Of a stretch of DNA of 25,589 nucleotides, positions 8,190 through 15,228 are shown piece after piece. Origin of the DNA: Sphingobacteriia bacterium (GTDB taxonomy: Bacteria > Bacteroidota > Bacteroidia > NS11-12g > UBA955); assembly GCA_021151535.1 (NCBI GenBank), contig JAGKXC010000021.1, positions 1 to 25,589 of the forward strand. Reading direction: 5' to 3'. Within the stretch, counting starts at the first letter, position 1. The number at the start of each line of letters is the position of its first letter. The notes under the pieces are model-generated. The model saw nothing but the letters and a program-made list of their open reading frames with translations, had not been told where the DNA came from and ran no database searches. The position numbers and the translations under genes were made by a program.

Positions 8190-8220
8190 TTTTAGGTTAT
8201 AGTTTTAGGTTTTTTAGGTT
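8190..8220. repeat. Three direct copies of a 9-mer in the gldL leader
   Basis: TTTTAGGTT (plus strand; AACCTAAAA as read toward gldL) occurs at 8190-8198, 8203-8211 and 8212-8220. The last copy as read toward gldL ends 6 nt before its ATG. All three copies are exact. This may be a regulator or RNA-binding site, or a slippage product. No known binding motif is recognised. Confidence 0.6.
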
Positions 8221-8284
8221 AATATTCTAACGATTCGATTTACTCGATTATTGTATAAAGTCTTAAGAAAAATAAAGAAATGAA

Positions 8285-9640
8285 TTACTTACGGTCTTTG
8301 TCTGAACGTCCAATGTAAGTTTGAACACAACGGAAACCAACGTAACATTTGCTAGTATCTTGATATTCAGCAGTTCTTGCACCATTTTCAATGAAGTAAG
8401 CTACATCTTTCCAAGATCCACCGCGAATGACTCTGCGCTTCTTGTTAATATCTACTTGAGCCTCTTTTCCACGCTCAGGAATATAAACGTAATTATCACC
8501 GTTTAAATCATGAACAAATGAGTTGTTTGCTTTATCCCAAGATGTTCTTGTCCATTCAGCTACATTACCCGCCATATTATATAAACCATAATCATTGGGG
8601 AAGTAACTATCAACACGCACTGGATATACACCACCATCTACTCCATAGTTACCGCGTAAAGGTTTGAAGTTAGCTAACATACAACCTTTGCTATTTCTTG
8701 CATAAGGACCACCCCATGGATATTTGTTTCCAATTCTTCCACCGCGAGCTGCGTATTCCCATTCGTATTCAGTTGGCAAACGGAAATCTTCAGTGTTTGG
8801 AAGATATCCATTGGTTTCCCAATAAGCAGTTTTTCTATCTGTTCTCCAACGGCAAAATGCACGCGCTTGGTGCCAAGTTACACCCACAACCGGATAATCA
8901 TCATATTTCGGATGCCAGAAGTAAACACGAGCCATTGGTTCGTTGTATGAATAAGTAAAGTCACGCACCCAACACAAGGTATCAGGATAGATACGAATTG
9001 TTTCTGTACGCAAAAACTCCTTACGATTCATTGGATTGTAACGATCGCGGTCCAATCGAGCCGCTTTGTCATAGTCAAACCACTGGAAAGTATATTCCAA
9101 TTTACGGGTATCAATCTGTGGTTTGTTTTGGAAACGCTCTTCATCTTGATAGAACATTCCAGATAATTCCTCTTTATATCTCTCCCAATCTACTTGACGG
9201 TAATGATTAATAAATCTGTTACCATCTTCATCTTCTGGAGTGTAATATTCTGGATCATCAGTCTCAATTCTTGCCAATGAGTCAATTACATAAGCAACAA
9301 ATTGTCTATATTCATTATTAGTGATTTCAGTTTCGTCCATCCAAAACGCAGTAATTGTCATCTGCTTATTTGGTTCCAAATAGGAATTAAAGATGTCCTC
9401 CCCACCCTGACCAGTATGGAATGTACCTGATGGAATATAAACCATTCCTGGAGGTTGTGGGTGGAACCATGGACGACGGCCTTGAACTCCGGTTAAGTCA
9501 CCGGTATCAGCCGGACCACAGGCATAAACCAGAACAGAAGCAGCAATCGCTACTTTACGCACGGTCTTATTGCCTAATAATGAGGCAATTTGCTTCTTTA
9601 CGTTTCTGGTTGTGAGGGTTCTCATCACTGTTTTTTTCAT
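8285..9640 (-). CDS. gldK: Type IX secretion system lipoprotein GldK/PorK
   Basis: GldK is an outer-membrane-anchored lipoprotein that forms the periplasmic ring with GldN. The 451-residue product has a basic N-terminal stretch, then a hydrophobic segment ending in VLVYAC, so Cys41 is the likely lipidation site. The rest is a formylglycine-generating-enzyme-like (sulfatase-modifying-factor) fold with GMVYIPSGTFHTG, MDETEITNNEYRQF, VGVTWHQARAFCRWR, RLPTEYEWEYAARGG and RVIRGGSW. GldK members use this fold structurally rather than as an enzyme. I took the ATG at 9640 over a TTG two codons upstream. The TTG falls in the leader of a perfect promoter at 9676-9706. The long basic N-terminus before the hydrophobic core is somewhat unusual for a lipoprotein signal. 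Confidence 0.94.
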   Translation of the reverse strand: MKKTVMRTLTTRNVKKQIASLLGNKTVRKVAIAASVLVYACGPADTGDLTGVQGRRPWFHPQPPGMVYIPSGTFHTGQGGEDIFNSYLEPNKQMTITAFWMDETEITNNEYRQFVAYVIDSLARIETDDPEYYTPEDEDGNRFINHYRQVDWERYKEELSGMFYQDEERFQNKPQIDTRKLEYTFQWFDYDKAARLDRDRYNPMNRKEFLRTETIRIYPDTLCWVRDFTYSYNEPMARVYFWHPKYDDYPVVGVTWHQARAFCRWRTDRKTAYWETNGYLPNTEDFRLPTEYEWEYAARGGRIGNKYPWGGPYARNSKGCMLANFKPLRGNYGVDGGVYPVRVDSYFPNDYGLYNMAGNVAEWTRTSWDKANNSFVHDLNGDNYVYIPERGKEAQVDINKKRRVIRGGSWKDVAYFIENGARTAEYQDTSKCYVGFRCVQTYIGRSDKDRK

Positions 9641-9675
9641 CTGCAATATTGTTTATGCGGTCTAATTGAAAGTGG

Positions 9676-9706
9676 CAAAAATAAAGTTTTGAAGCGAAAA
9701 TCCAAA
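9676..9706 (-). promoter_or_regulatory. Bacteroidota promoter for gldK-gldL-gldM-gldN
   Basis: On the minus strand TTTG (9703-9706) and TATTTTTG (9676-9683) are separated by exactly 19 nt, a perfect match to TTTG-N19-TAnnTTTG. The -7 box lies 35 nt before the gldK ATG. gldKLMN can therefore be transcribed separately from porP. Confidence 0.8.
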
Positions 9707-9791
9707 TGTTTCTTTATTTTTTGTCTCTATTAAACGCAAATTTTATTTGTTTATTATGTGTGGATAACTAAAAATTTTCTGTTAATAACCA

Positions 9792-10904
9792 TTAATCCAA
9801 TGTGTAAGGACGATCCATATACAGTGGGTGACGATATTTTACTGGCGGGCGATCTGGTAATGTAACCATGAAGCAATAGTTAACTTGCAATTCGTGTGAA
9901 CCACCAGAAGCTCTTAAAATTTTGTTGGTTGAAAGATCATATGCATAACCGACTCTCAATTTTTGAGAACTAGAACCACCCAATAATGGAGGATAATAAC
10001 CAAACATTAATGAGAAAGATTCAAACCCGGCTCCATATACACGCATGTTTACACCACCGGCAAACAAATCCTGCCATGTAGCCATTCCTTGTAAATCCAA
10101 CTGAGGTTTAACCATACCACCCTTACCCATTACAGTTTTTATCAAAAAAGATGGTTCCAATTTTAATGAAGGATTTCCAAGAAAATTCTCTTGCTTATAT
10201 CCACCCACTATATATAAATGTCGGTTTGTAGTAATATTCACTGTTCCACCTGGGCCGTAACTAAATGTTTGTGGATTCAAATGCGTCATTGATACACCAA
10301 TAAATGCCCCATCCATAATGTTAGGATCAGAATAGTATGCTCCCGCACCAAATTCTACTTTGGTATCAGGACTTGAAGTTGTAGGAATATTTGGGTCTCC
10401 GGGATCATGATATCTTAAACCTGTTACATCCAATTGCTTGGTGTAGCTGGTAAAGTCAAATCCCAAACGAATATTAGCACCTGAAGATAAAGTGTAAGCG
10501 CCAGACAAACCTCCGCGAATAGACACGTTGGTTTCGTAAGCGATTTTATCGTGAATCATCGCCAGAAACGCACCACCATAATTGTTGCCCTTTACAATCA
10601 CTGGTGCAGAAAAACCTAAACCATTGGTGCGAGGCGCCACGTTCTTGGCGAAATTGTCTGAGGTCATTAAACCATTTCCTTTTGCTTCAGTTTTTAACAA
10701 TTTAGACTCATCGTCATAACCCAACCACTGTTGGTGAGTAATGGCGTTTAAGCAAAATTGCCCAGAAGCACCTGCATAAGCCGGATTGTATAACAACTTG
10801 TTATACGTAAAGTGGGTAAACATCGGATCTGTTTGCGCCTGAAGGGCAACCGGAACGGCTGTGCAAGCGGTCAATAATCCGAGGCAGAGTAACTTTATAT
10901 TCAT
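9792..10904 (-). CDS. PorP/SprF family type IX secretion outer-membrane protein
   Basis: The product is an outer-membrane beta-barrel protein of the PorP/SprF family, which assists T9SS export or cell-surface attachment of particular substrates. It has 370 residues: a signal peptide of about 23 residues (MNIKLLCLGLL...LQAQ), then the family hallmark QTDPMFTHFTYNKLLYNPAYAGASG, then alternating amphipathic strands with many Gly and aromatic residues and a terminal strand near YCFMVTLP. I chose the ATG at 10904 because it begins the signal peptide; an open frame extends 20 codons further upstream. The gene lies just before gldK, the same order as porP-porK-porL-porM-porN in Porphyromonas. PorP and SprF cannot be separated confidently by eye, so no symbol is given. 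Confidence 0.9.
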   Translation of the reverse strand: MNIKLLCLGLLTACTAVPVALQAQTDPMFTHFTYNKLLYNPAYAGASGQFCLNAITHQQWLGYDDESKLLKTEAKGNGLMTSDNFAKNVAPRTNGLGFSAPVIVKGNNYGGAFLAMIHDKIAYETNVSIRGGLSGAYTLSSGANIRLGFDFTSYTKQLDVTGLRYHDPGDPNIPTTSSPDTKVEFGAGAYYSDPNIMDGAFIGVSMTHLNPQTFSYGPGGTVNITTNRHLYIVGGYKQENFLGNPSLKLEPSFLIKTVMGKGGMVKPQLDLQGMATWQDLFAGGVNMRVYGAGFESFSLMFGYYPPLLGGSSSQKLRVGYAYDLSTNKILRASGGSHELQVNYCFMVTLPDRPPVKYRHPLYMDRPYTLD

Positions 10905-10911
10905 TTTGCGC

Positions 10912-10919
10912 CAAAAATA
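10912..10919 (-). promoter_or_regulatory. -7-like box close to the porP start
   Basis: TATTTTTG on the minus strand matches TAnnTTTG perfectly, with only 7 nt to the porP ATG. No TTTG lies at the expected 19-21 nt upstream; the nearest is at 14 nt. If it is used, the message would be nearly leaderless. Confidence 0.3.
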
Positions 10920-11088
10920 GATTCTGCGATTTTCAAAAATCCGAGAAAATGATGGAATTGCCAAACATTTTTTTTAATAATTAACATTTTTTTCAAAATC
11001 TGCATTACTCGTGGATAAACATCGCCCCGATTGATAGGAATCTCCATCACCTTTGCCTTAACATTGTAGTCACAATTGTACACAAATT

Positions 11089-12444
11089 ATGGCTGAAATA
11101 TTGGTCATCGACGACGAAAGTCCGATCAGAGACACCCTCAAGGAGATCCTTGAATACGAAAATTACAGCGTAACCACCGCAGAAGACGGCACAAAAGGCC
11201 TCGCCCTAATCCAAAAAAATGATTATGATGTGGTATTATGCGATGTAAAAATGCCAGGAATTGATGGCATGGAACTGCTGGATCGTGCCTTGGCATTAAA
11301 ACCAGACACCCCATTTATCATGATTTCCGGTCATGGTAACGTGGAAATGGCCATCGAAGCTACCAAAAAAGGCGCTTACGATTTCATCACCAAGCCACCC
11401 GATTTAAATCGCTTATTGATCACCATCAGAAATGCCATTGATCGCAACAACTTGGTGGTTGAAACCAAGGTTTTGAAGCGAAAAGTGGCGAAAACCTTTG
11501 ATATCATTGGCGATACTCCTGCAATTCTAAAAATCAAGGATACGATTGAAAAGGTAGCTCCTACAGAAGCTCGTGTTTTGGTAACCGGTGAAAACGGTAC
11601 AGGTAAGGAATTGGTAGCACGTTGGATTCATGAAAGAAGCAACCGTGCAAACATGCCTTTGGTTGAGGTGAATTGCGCTTCTATTCCGTCTGAATTGATT
11701 GAAAGTGAATTGTTTGGACATGAAAAAGGCAGTTTTACATCGGCGATTAAGCAACGTATAGGTAAATTTGAGCAGGCCCATGGCGGAACGTTATTCTTGG
11801 ATGAAATTGGCGATATGAGCATGAGCGCTCAAGCCAAGGTTCTAAGAGCCATTCAAGAAGGTAAAATTGCCCGTGTGGGTGGCGATAAAGAAATCAAAGT
11901 AGATGTAAGAATTGTTGCCGCTACCAACAAAGATTTATTGGAAGAAATAGAAAAAGGCAATTTCAGAATGGACTTATACCACCGATTAAGTGTGATTCTG
12001 ATTCACGTTCCTACATTAAATGAACGCACCGATGATATTCCGGCGATTGCAGATAAATTCTTAAGAGAGATTTGCGATGAAAATGGATTAACCCAAAAGT
12101 CATTTACCGAAGATGGTTACAATGCGTTGAAGGAAGTGAATTGGACGGGTAACATCCGGGAATTGCGCAACGTAGTTGAGAGATTGGTAATTCTTTGCGG
12201 CGATAAAATTACGGGCGAAGATGTTTACAGTTATTCCAATCCTGCGCAGCGTGGTTCGGATCCATTTGGCGTAGTAGACCAGTATAAAACCTTGCAGGAT
12301 TTCAGAGATTGGGCAGAGAAAATTTTCATTGAAAGAAAGTTGGTTCAAAACGGATGGAATGTGGCAAAAACGGCTCAAGAGATTGATATCCAGCGAAGTC
12401 ATTTATACAATAAAATAGAAAAGTATAATTTAAAGAGAAGGTAA
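11089..12444 (+). CDS. NtrC-family sigma-54-dependent response regulator
   Basis: This is a two-component transcription activator working with RpoN. The receiver domain (1-115) has the acidic pair Asp8/Asp9, the phospho-acceptor Asp52 in VLCDVKMPG, Ser80 and Lys102. The AAA+ domain (about 138-375) has Walker A GENGTGKE (167-174), the sigma-54 contact loop GSFTSA (214-219, in place of canonical GAFTGA with the key Thr kept), Walker B LFLDEIGDM (235-243), and an R-finger-like region. A Fis-type helix-turn-helix closes the protein (WNVAKTAQEIDIQRSHLYNKI). At 451 residues it is full length. No histidine kinase is nearby. It is divergent from porP, separated by 184 nt, and a Sua5 gene follows after 6 nt. 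Its targets are unknown, and the divergent T9SS genes are a plausible guess only. Confidence 0.93.
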   Translation: MAEILVIDDESPIRDTLKEILEYENYSVTTAEDGTKGLALIQKNDYDVVLCDVKMPGIDGMELLDRALALKPDTPFIMISGHGNVEMAIEATKKGAYDFITKPPDLNRLLITIRNAIDRNNLVVETKVLKRKVAKTFDIIGDTPAILKIKDTIEKVAPTEARVLVTGENGTGKELVARWIHERSNRANMPLVEVNCASIPSELIESELFGHEKGSFTSAIKQRIGKFEQAHGGTLFLDEIGDMSMSAQAKVLRAIQEGKIARVGGDKEIKVDVRIVAATNKDLLEEIEKGNFRMDLYHRLSVILIHVPTLNERTDDIPAIADKFLREICDENGLTQKSFTEDGYNALKEVNWTGNIRELRNVVERLVILCGDKITGEDVYSYSNPAQRGSDPFGVVDQYKTLQDFRDWAEKIFIERKLVQNGWNVAKTAQEIDIQRSHLYNKIEKYNLKRR

Positions 12445-12450
12445 CTGGCG

Positions 12451-13494
12451 ATGGCCAAGTTTGGTAAAGATGTGGAATGGGCGGCTAGCTTGCTGCGAAG
12501 CGGCAAGCTGGTGGGGATACCCACCGAAACCGTTTACGGTTTAGCCGCCCATGGGTTAGATGAAGCAGCTGTCGCTGCCATTTTCGAAGCAAAACAACGT
12601 CCGCATTTCGACCCCCTCATCCTCCATGTGCCTTCCGCATCGCATGCTCAACATTATGTGGCCACCTGGCCCAAAACCGCTCAAACCCTTGCCGATGCAT
12701 TCTGGCCAGGGCCGCTTACCCTCGTTCTCCCTAAAAAAAATACCGTTCCCGATTTGGTAACATCCGCTCAACCCACCGTGGCCATTCGCGTTCCCAATCA
12801 CCCCCTTACCCTGCAACTCCTAAACCTCCTCGATTTTCCTCTGGCAGCACCTAGTGCCAATCCCTTCGGCTATGTGAGCCCAACCTCCGCTCAACATGTA
12901 CTCAATCAACTGGAAAATAAAATTGATTACGTACTTGACGGTGGACCCTGTGAAAAAGGACTTGAAAGCACCATTATCGATCTTTCAACCCCCATTCCTA
13001 CCCTCCTTCGATTGGGATCTATACCCATCAATGAAATTGAAAAAGTAATCGGCCCCATTCAAATAAAAGTAAATCAAAATAGCAATCCATCCGCTCCTGG
13101 AATGCTCGATCAACACTATTCTCCCTACTGTAAACTCATCCCCTTTCAACCTTTAAATTCCCTAAACGCCGAACAACCCACCCAACAGTCAGACCAATAC
13201 ACCCCCGTTCTTTCCGATATCCTGCAGCAATTCCCAGCAGAATCCATTGCCCTACTCTCCTATTCTTCTCAAGATTTTCAGCAATTTCCGCTGCAATGGC
13301 AGTCAGCAATCCCCCATCATTTCGTGCTTACAAATTCTCATCCCGATTTTGCCCATGCTGCCAGTAATTTGTTCAAAACGCTTCGAAATTTTGATGAACA
13401 GCAACTGAAATGCGTAATTTTCACTTGGGCTCCGAAAGAAAATCTAGGTTTGGCCATCAACGACAGATTGCAACGCGCAGCCGCAAAACGATAA
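12451..13494 (+). CDS. L-threonylcarbamoyladenylate synthase, long Sua5 type
   Basis: The enzyme makes threonylcarbamoyl-AMP from Thr, bicarbonate and ATP for the t6A37 modification of ANN-decoding tRNAs in the cytoplasm. The 347-residue product has the YrdC/TsaC domain (about 1-205) with GIPTETVYGLAAHG, a KQRP.FDPLILHV nucleotide-site block, PSANPFGYVSPTSAQHV and GLESTIIDL. It continues into the Sua5 C-terminal domain through the conserved linker SAPGMLDQHYSPYCKL (around residues 211-228), so it is the long Sua5 form rather than short TsaC. It starts 6 nt after the response regulator, probably in the same transcript. Its codon use is C-rich, with many CTC, CCC and ACC codons, and differs visibly from the TTG/TTA-rich gene just upstream. 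Confidence 0.92.
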   Translation: MAKFGKDVEWAASLLRSGKLVGIPTETVYGLAAHGLDEAAVAAIFEAKQRPHFDPLILHVPSASHAQHYVATWPKTAQTLADAFWPGPLTLVLPKKNTVPDLVTSAQPTVAIRVPNHPLTLQLLNLLDFPLAAPSANPFGYVSPTSAQHVLNQLENKIDYVLDGGPCEKGLESTIIDLSTPIPTLLRLGSIPINEIEKVIGPIQIKVNQNSNPSAPGMLDQHYSPYCKLIPFQPLNSLNAEQPTQQSDQYTPVLSDILQQFPAESIALLSYSSQDFQQFPLQWQSAIPHHFVLTNSHPDFAHAASNLFKTLRNFDEQQLKCVIFTWAPKENLGLAINDRLQRAAAKR

Positions 13495-13631
13495 TCCAAA
13501 CTGGATAACATAAACCCTTGAAATTCCGAAAACAACGGAGATTTAAAATCCGCACGTCTATAGGCATTTATTCAAACGCCTTCTGCAAGGCAATAGCCAA
13601 CGAAATTGAATATAACCTGGCCTTCGCCAAA

Positions 13632-14483
13632 TTATATTTCTTCAATAAACGATAGCGAATTATCCAACGCCACCCAAAGTTCTTTGGAAAAAGCTTCGAT
13701 TCCCTGACAAGGATGCTGCATATTAAATGTATGCGACGCACCAGGAACCGTCATCCGTAAACTGTGCAAACATGCCTCATACATGGGTTCAGAAGTAGCC
13801 ACAGGCACAACTTCATCGTTTTCTCCATGCACTATCAATAACGGTCTACCCAAAGCCCTGGCATTTTCCAACACATCATATTCTTCCTCATGTGCAACCA
13901 AATCTTCCCAAATGGTATAACGCAGTGGTAATCTCTGGCCGGTTCGGCTATTGAAGGTAAATAACTCCTTCTCCGCCTTCCATTCTGCCTTATCAAACTG
14001 AGCAAACAATGATTGATATGATGGAATGGGGTTCCAAGCGATTACCTTTTCTACAAAATTGGGATACAAATTGGCAAAAACAATTACGTTCGCTCCACCG
14101 CGGGAATGACCTAACCAAGTAACGTGTTCCCGATCCAAATTATATTGCTGCGCCACTTCTTTCAGCCATTCTGCTACCGCTTTCATGCTGTTTAATTCGG
14201 AAGTAACAGTATTAAGCGCAAATTTTTGAATATCAGAAACCACATCTTCATCACCCGCTACCCCATTTCTGGCATAATTAAAGGTAATCACCGCTACATT
14301 CCCTGCCGCAAAATATTCATGCAAAAATGGTGCATAGCCCCAATTTTTAAATCCCTTGAATCCGTGACAGTAAATTAATACCGGAAAAGGTCCATCTGCT
14401 TCGGGCGATGGTGGTAAAAACAAATCGACGGCCATTTGACCGTCGATTGCTTCAATTTGAAATGAGTTATGGTTTTCTACCAT
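13632..14483 (-). CDS. Alpha/beta hydrolase (serine hydrolase), starting one base after tRNA-Leu
   Basis: The product is a 283-residue cytoplasmic alpha/beta-hydrolase with no signal peptide and unknown substrate; esterase, dienelactone-hydrolase-like or peptidase activity are all possible. The N-terminal strand leads to LIYCHGFKGFKNWG with the oxyanion-hole HGF. The nucleophile elbow is GHSRGG with Ser127, the acid is Asp223 in IVHGENDEVVP, and His251 lies in GASHTFN. The start is well constrained: the ATG at 14483 is the first possible start after an in-frame stop inside the tRNA variable arm, and the next in-frame ATG (codon 17) would remove the first strand. Only one nucleotide separates the tRNA discriminator base from this ATG. 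Apart from the tRNA promoter I see no other convincing promoter, so tRNA and mRNA are probably co-transcribed. No terminator is obvious downstream. Confidence 0.85.
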   Translation of the reverse strand: MVENHNSFQIEAIDGQMAVDLFLPPSPEADGPFPVLIYCHGFKGFKNWGYAPFLHEYFAAGNVAVITFNYARNGVAGDEDVVSDIQKFALNTVTSELNSMKAVAEWLKEVAQQYNLDREHVTWLGHSRGGANVIVFANLYPNFVEKVIAWNPIPSYQSLFAQFDKAEWKAEKELFTFNSRTGQRLPLRYTIWEDLVAHEEEYDVLENARALGRPLLIVHGENDEVVPVATSEPMYEACLHSLRMTVPGASHTFNMQHPCQGIEAFSKELWVALDNSLSFIEEI

Positions 14484-14484
14484 G

Positions 14485-14568
14485 TGCCCAGGACCGGAGT
14501 CGAACCGGTACGGGTGTTATCCCACAGGTGTTTGAGACCAGCGCGTCTACCAATTCCGCCACCTGGGC
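14485..14568 (-). tRNA. tRNA-Leu (anticodon CAA)
   Basis: An 84-nt class II tRNA. Acceptor GCCCAGG pairs perfectly with CCTGGGC, followed by discriminator A73. The D arm has GCG/CGC with GAATTGGTAGA. The anticodon loop CTCAAAC gives anticodon CAA, which reads UUG. A long variable arm (15 nt, TGGG/CCCG stem) and a T arm of ACCGG/CCGGT with TTCGACT complete it. CCA is not encoded. The anticodon stem CTGGT/ACCTG has an apparent U-U mismatch at 28-42. Confidence 0.95.
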
Positions 14569-14570
14569 AT

Positions 14571-14584
14571 GTTCTTTAAAGAAC
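14571..14584 (-). promoter_or_regulatory. Palindrome with boxA-like sequence in the pre-tRNA leader
   Basis: GTTCTTTAAAGAAC is a perfect 14-bp palindrome between the tRNA promoter and the tRNA 5' end. GTTCTTTAA resembles the NusB/NusE boxA antitermination element seen in stable-RNA leaders of other bacteria. It may equally be a hairpin or an operator site. Confidence 0.4.
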
Positions 14585-14591
14585 GGGAGTG

Positions 14592-14622
14592 CAAAAGTAC
14601 AATATTTATTGATATTTCCAAA
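14592..14622 (-). promoter_or_regulatory. Bacteroidota promoter for tRNA-Leu and the hydrolase
   Basis: On the minus strand TTTG (14619-14622), exactly 19 nt, then TACTTTTG (14592-14599): a perfect match to TTTG-N19-TAnnTTTG. The -7 box ends 23 nt before the mature tRNA 5' end, a suitable distance for a short pre-tRNA leader. Confidence 0.85.
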
Positions 14623-14661
14623 TAATTAGCCAATAAATATTGCAGATTTTTCTAGAAAAAA

Positions 14662-15165
14662 TCACATTGAGCGTTTTTCCCATTCCACCACTTCCATTTT
14701 CTCAATTGCCCCAGCATTAATTTCAAAACGCAATGCAGTTCTAACTTTATGAAAACCATGCAATCCGCATGATCCGGGGTTGATGTATAGTGTTTTTGGA
14801 AACTTCGGATCCTTTTTCACCATCAAAATATGCGAATGTCCACACACCATAATTTCCGGTGTATATTTTTCCAAAATGAACTTCACTCGATCGGGAAATT
14901 TGCCAGGTTTTCCACCTATATGAATCATATAAACCTTTAAACCTTCCCGCATCGCGAACTGTTCCACTGGATATTCCAATTTCACATCCTGACCGTCCAC
15001 ATTGCCATGTACACCCAAAATGGGCTTACCCATGGCGGTTATGGCCTTATGCATATCCAAATTTAACCAATCGCCCGCATGCCAAACTTCATCCGCCCAC
15101 GCCACATGGTGCAACAATCCCTCATCGCAATATGCGTGATTATCGCTAAGGCATAGAATTTTCAT
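14662..15165 (-). CDS. YfcE/MJ0936-type metallophosphoesterase
   Basis: The product is a small cytoplasmic metal-dependent phosphoesterase of the calcineurin-like fold. All five family blocks are present in 167 residues: Asp8 and His10 in LSDNHAY, Asp32 in HAGDW, Asn55 in GVHGNVDG, His82 in MIHIGG, and His110/His112 in VCGHSHILM, followed by INPGS. These residues bind the dinuclear metal centre. The natural substrate of this subfamily is generally unknown; members hydrolyse model phosphodiesters. It lies downstream of the E2 gene on the same strand after 63 nt, and no promoter of its own is evident. Confidence 0.88.
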   Translation of the reverse strand: MKILCLSDNHAYCDEGLLHHVAWADEVWHAGDWLNLDMHKAITAMGKPILGVHGNVDGQDVKLEYPVEQFAMREGLKVYMIHIGGKPGKFPDRVKFILEKYTPEIMVCGHSHILMVKKDPKFPKTLYINPGSCGLHGFHKVRTALRFEINAGAIEKMEVVEWEKRSM

Positions 15166-15228
15166 ACGGTGGAAATCAGTAAACTGAAAGAAGTGGGCTC
15201 ATCGCCCTAAAAAAGAAGCAATAGTGAA

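Noticed and set aside
10950..10985. Possible -24/-12 sigma-54 promoter upstream of porP (TTGGCA on the minus strand)
   Set aside because: The -24-like GG is present, but the position for the -12 GC reads AT, so the element is incomplete.
13518..13655. Possible 45-residue ORF (+) starting at a TTG, basic at its N-terminus, in the gap after Sua5
   Set aside because: Rare start codon, no ribosome site, overlaps the 3' end of the hydrolase on the other strand, and the length is expected by chance. The gap 13495-13631 otherwise shows only a weak GCCTT/AAGGC hairpin (13578-13591) without a T run.
14485..14568. tRNA-Leu as an integration (attachment) site
   Set aside because: No integrase gene, no repeated tRNA 3' fragment, and ordinary chromosomal genes lie on both sides.
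15195..15215. GGGC/GCCC hairpin between the E2 gene and the metallophosphoesterase
   Set aside because: Only a 4-bp GC stem, and the sequence after it on the minus strand is not a T run. Termination there is not supported.
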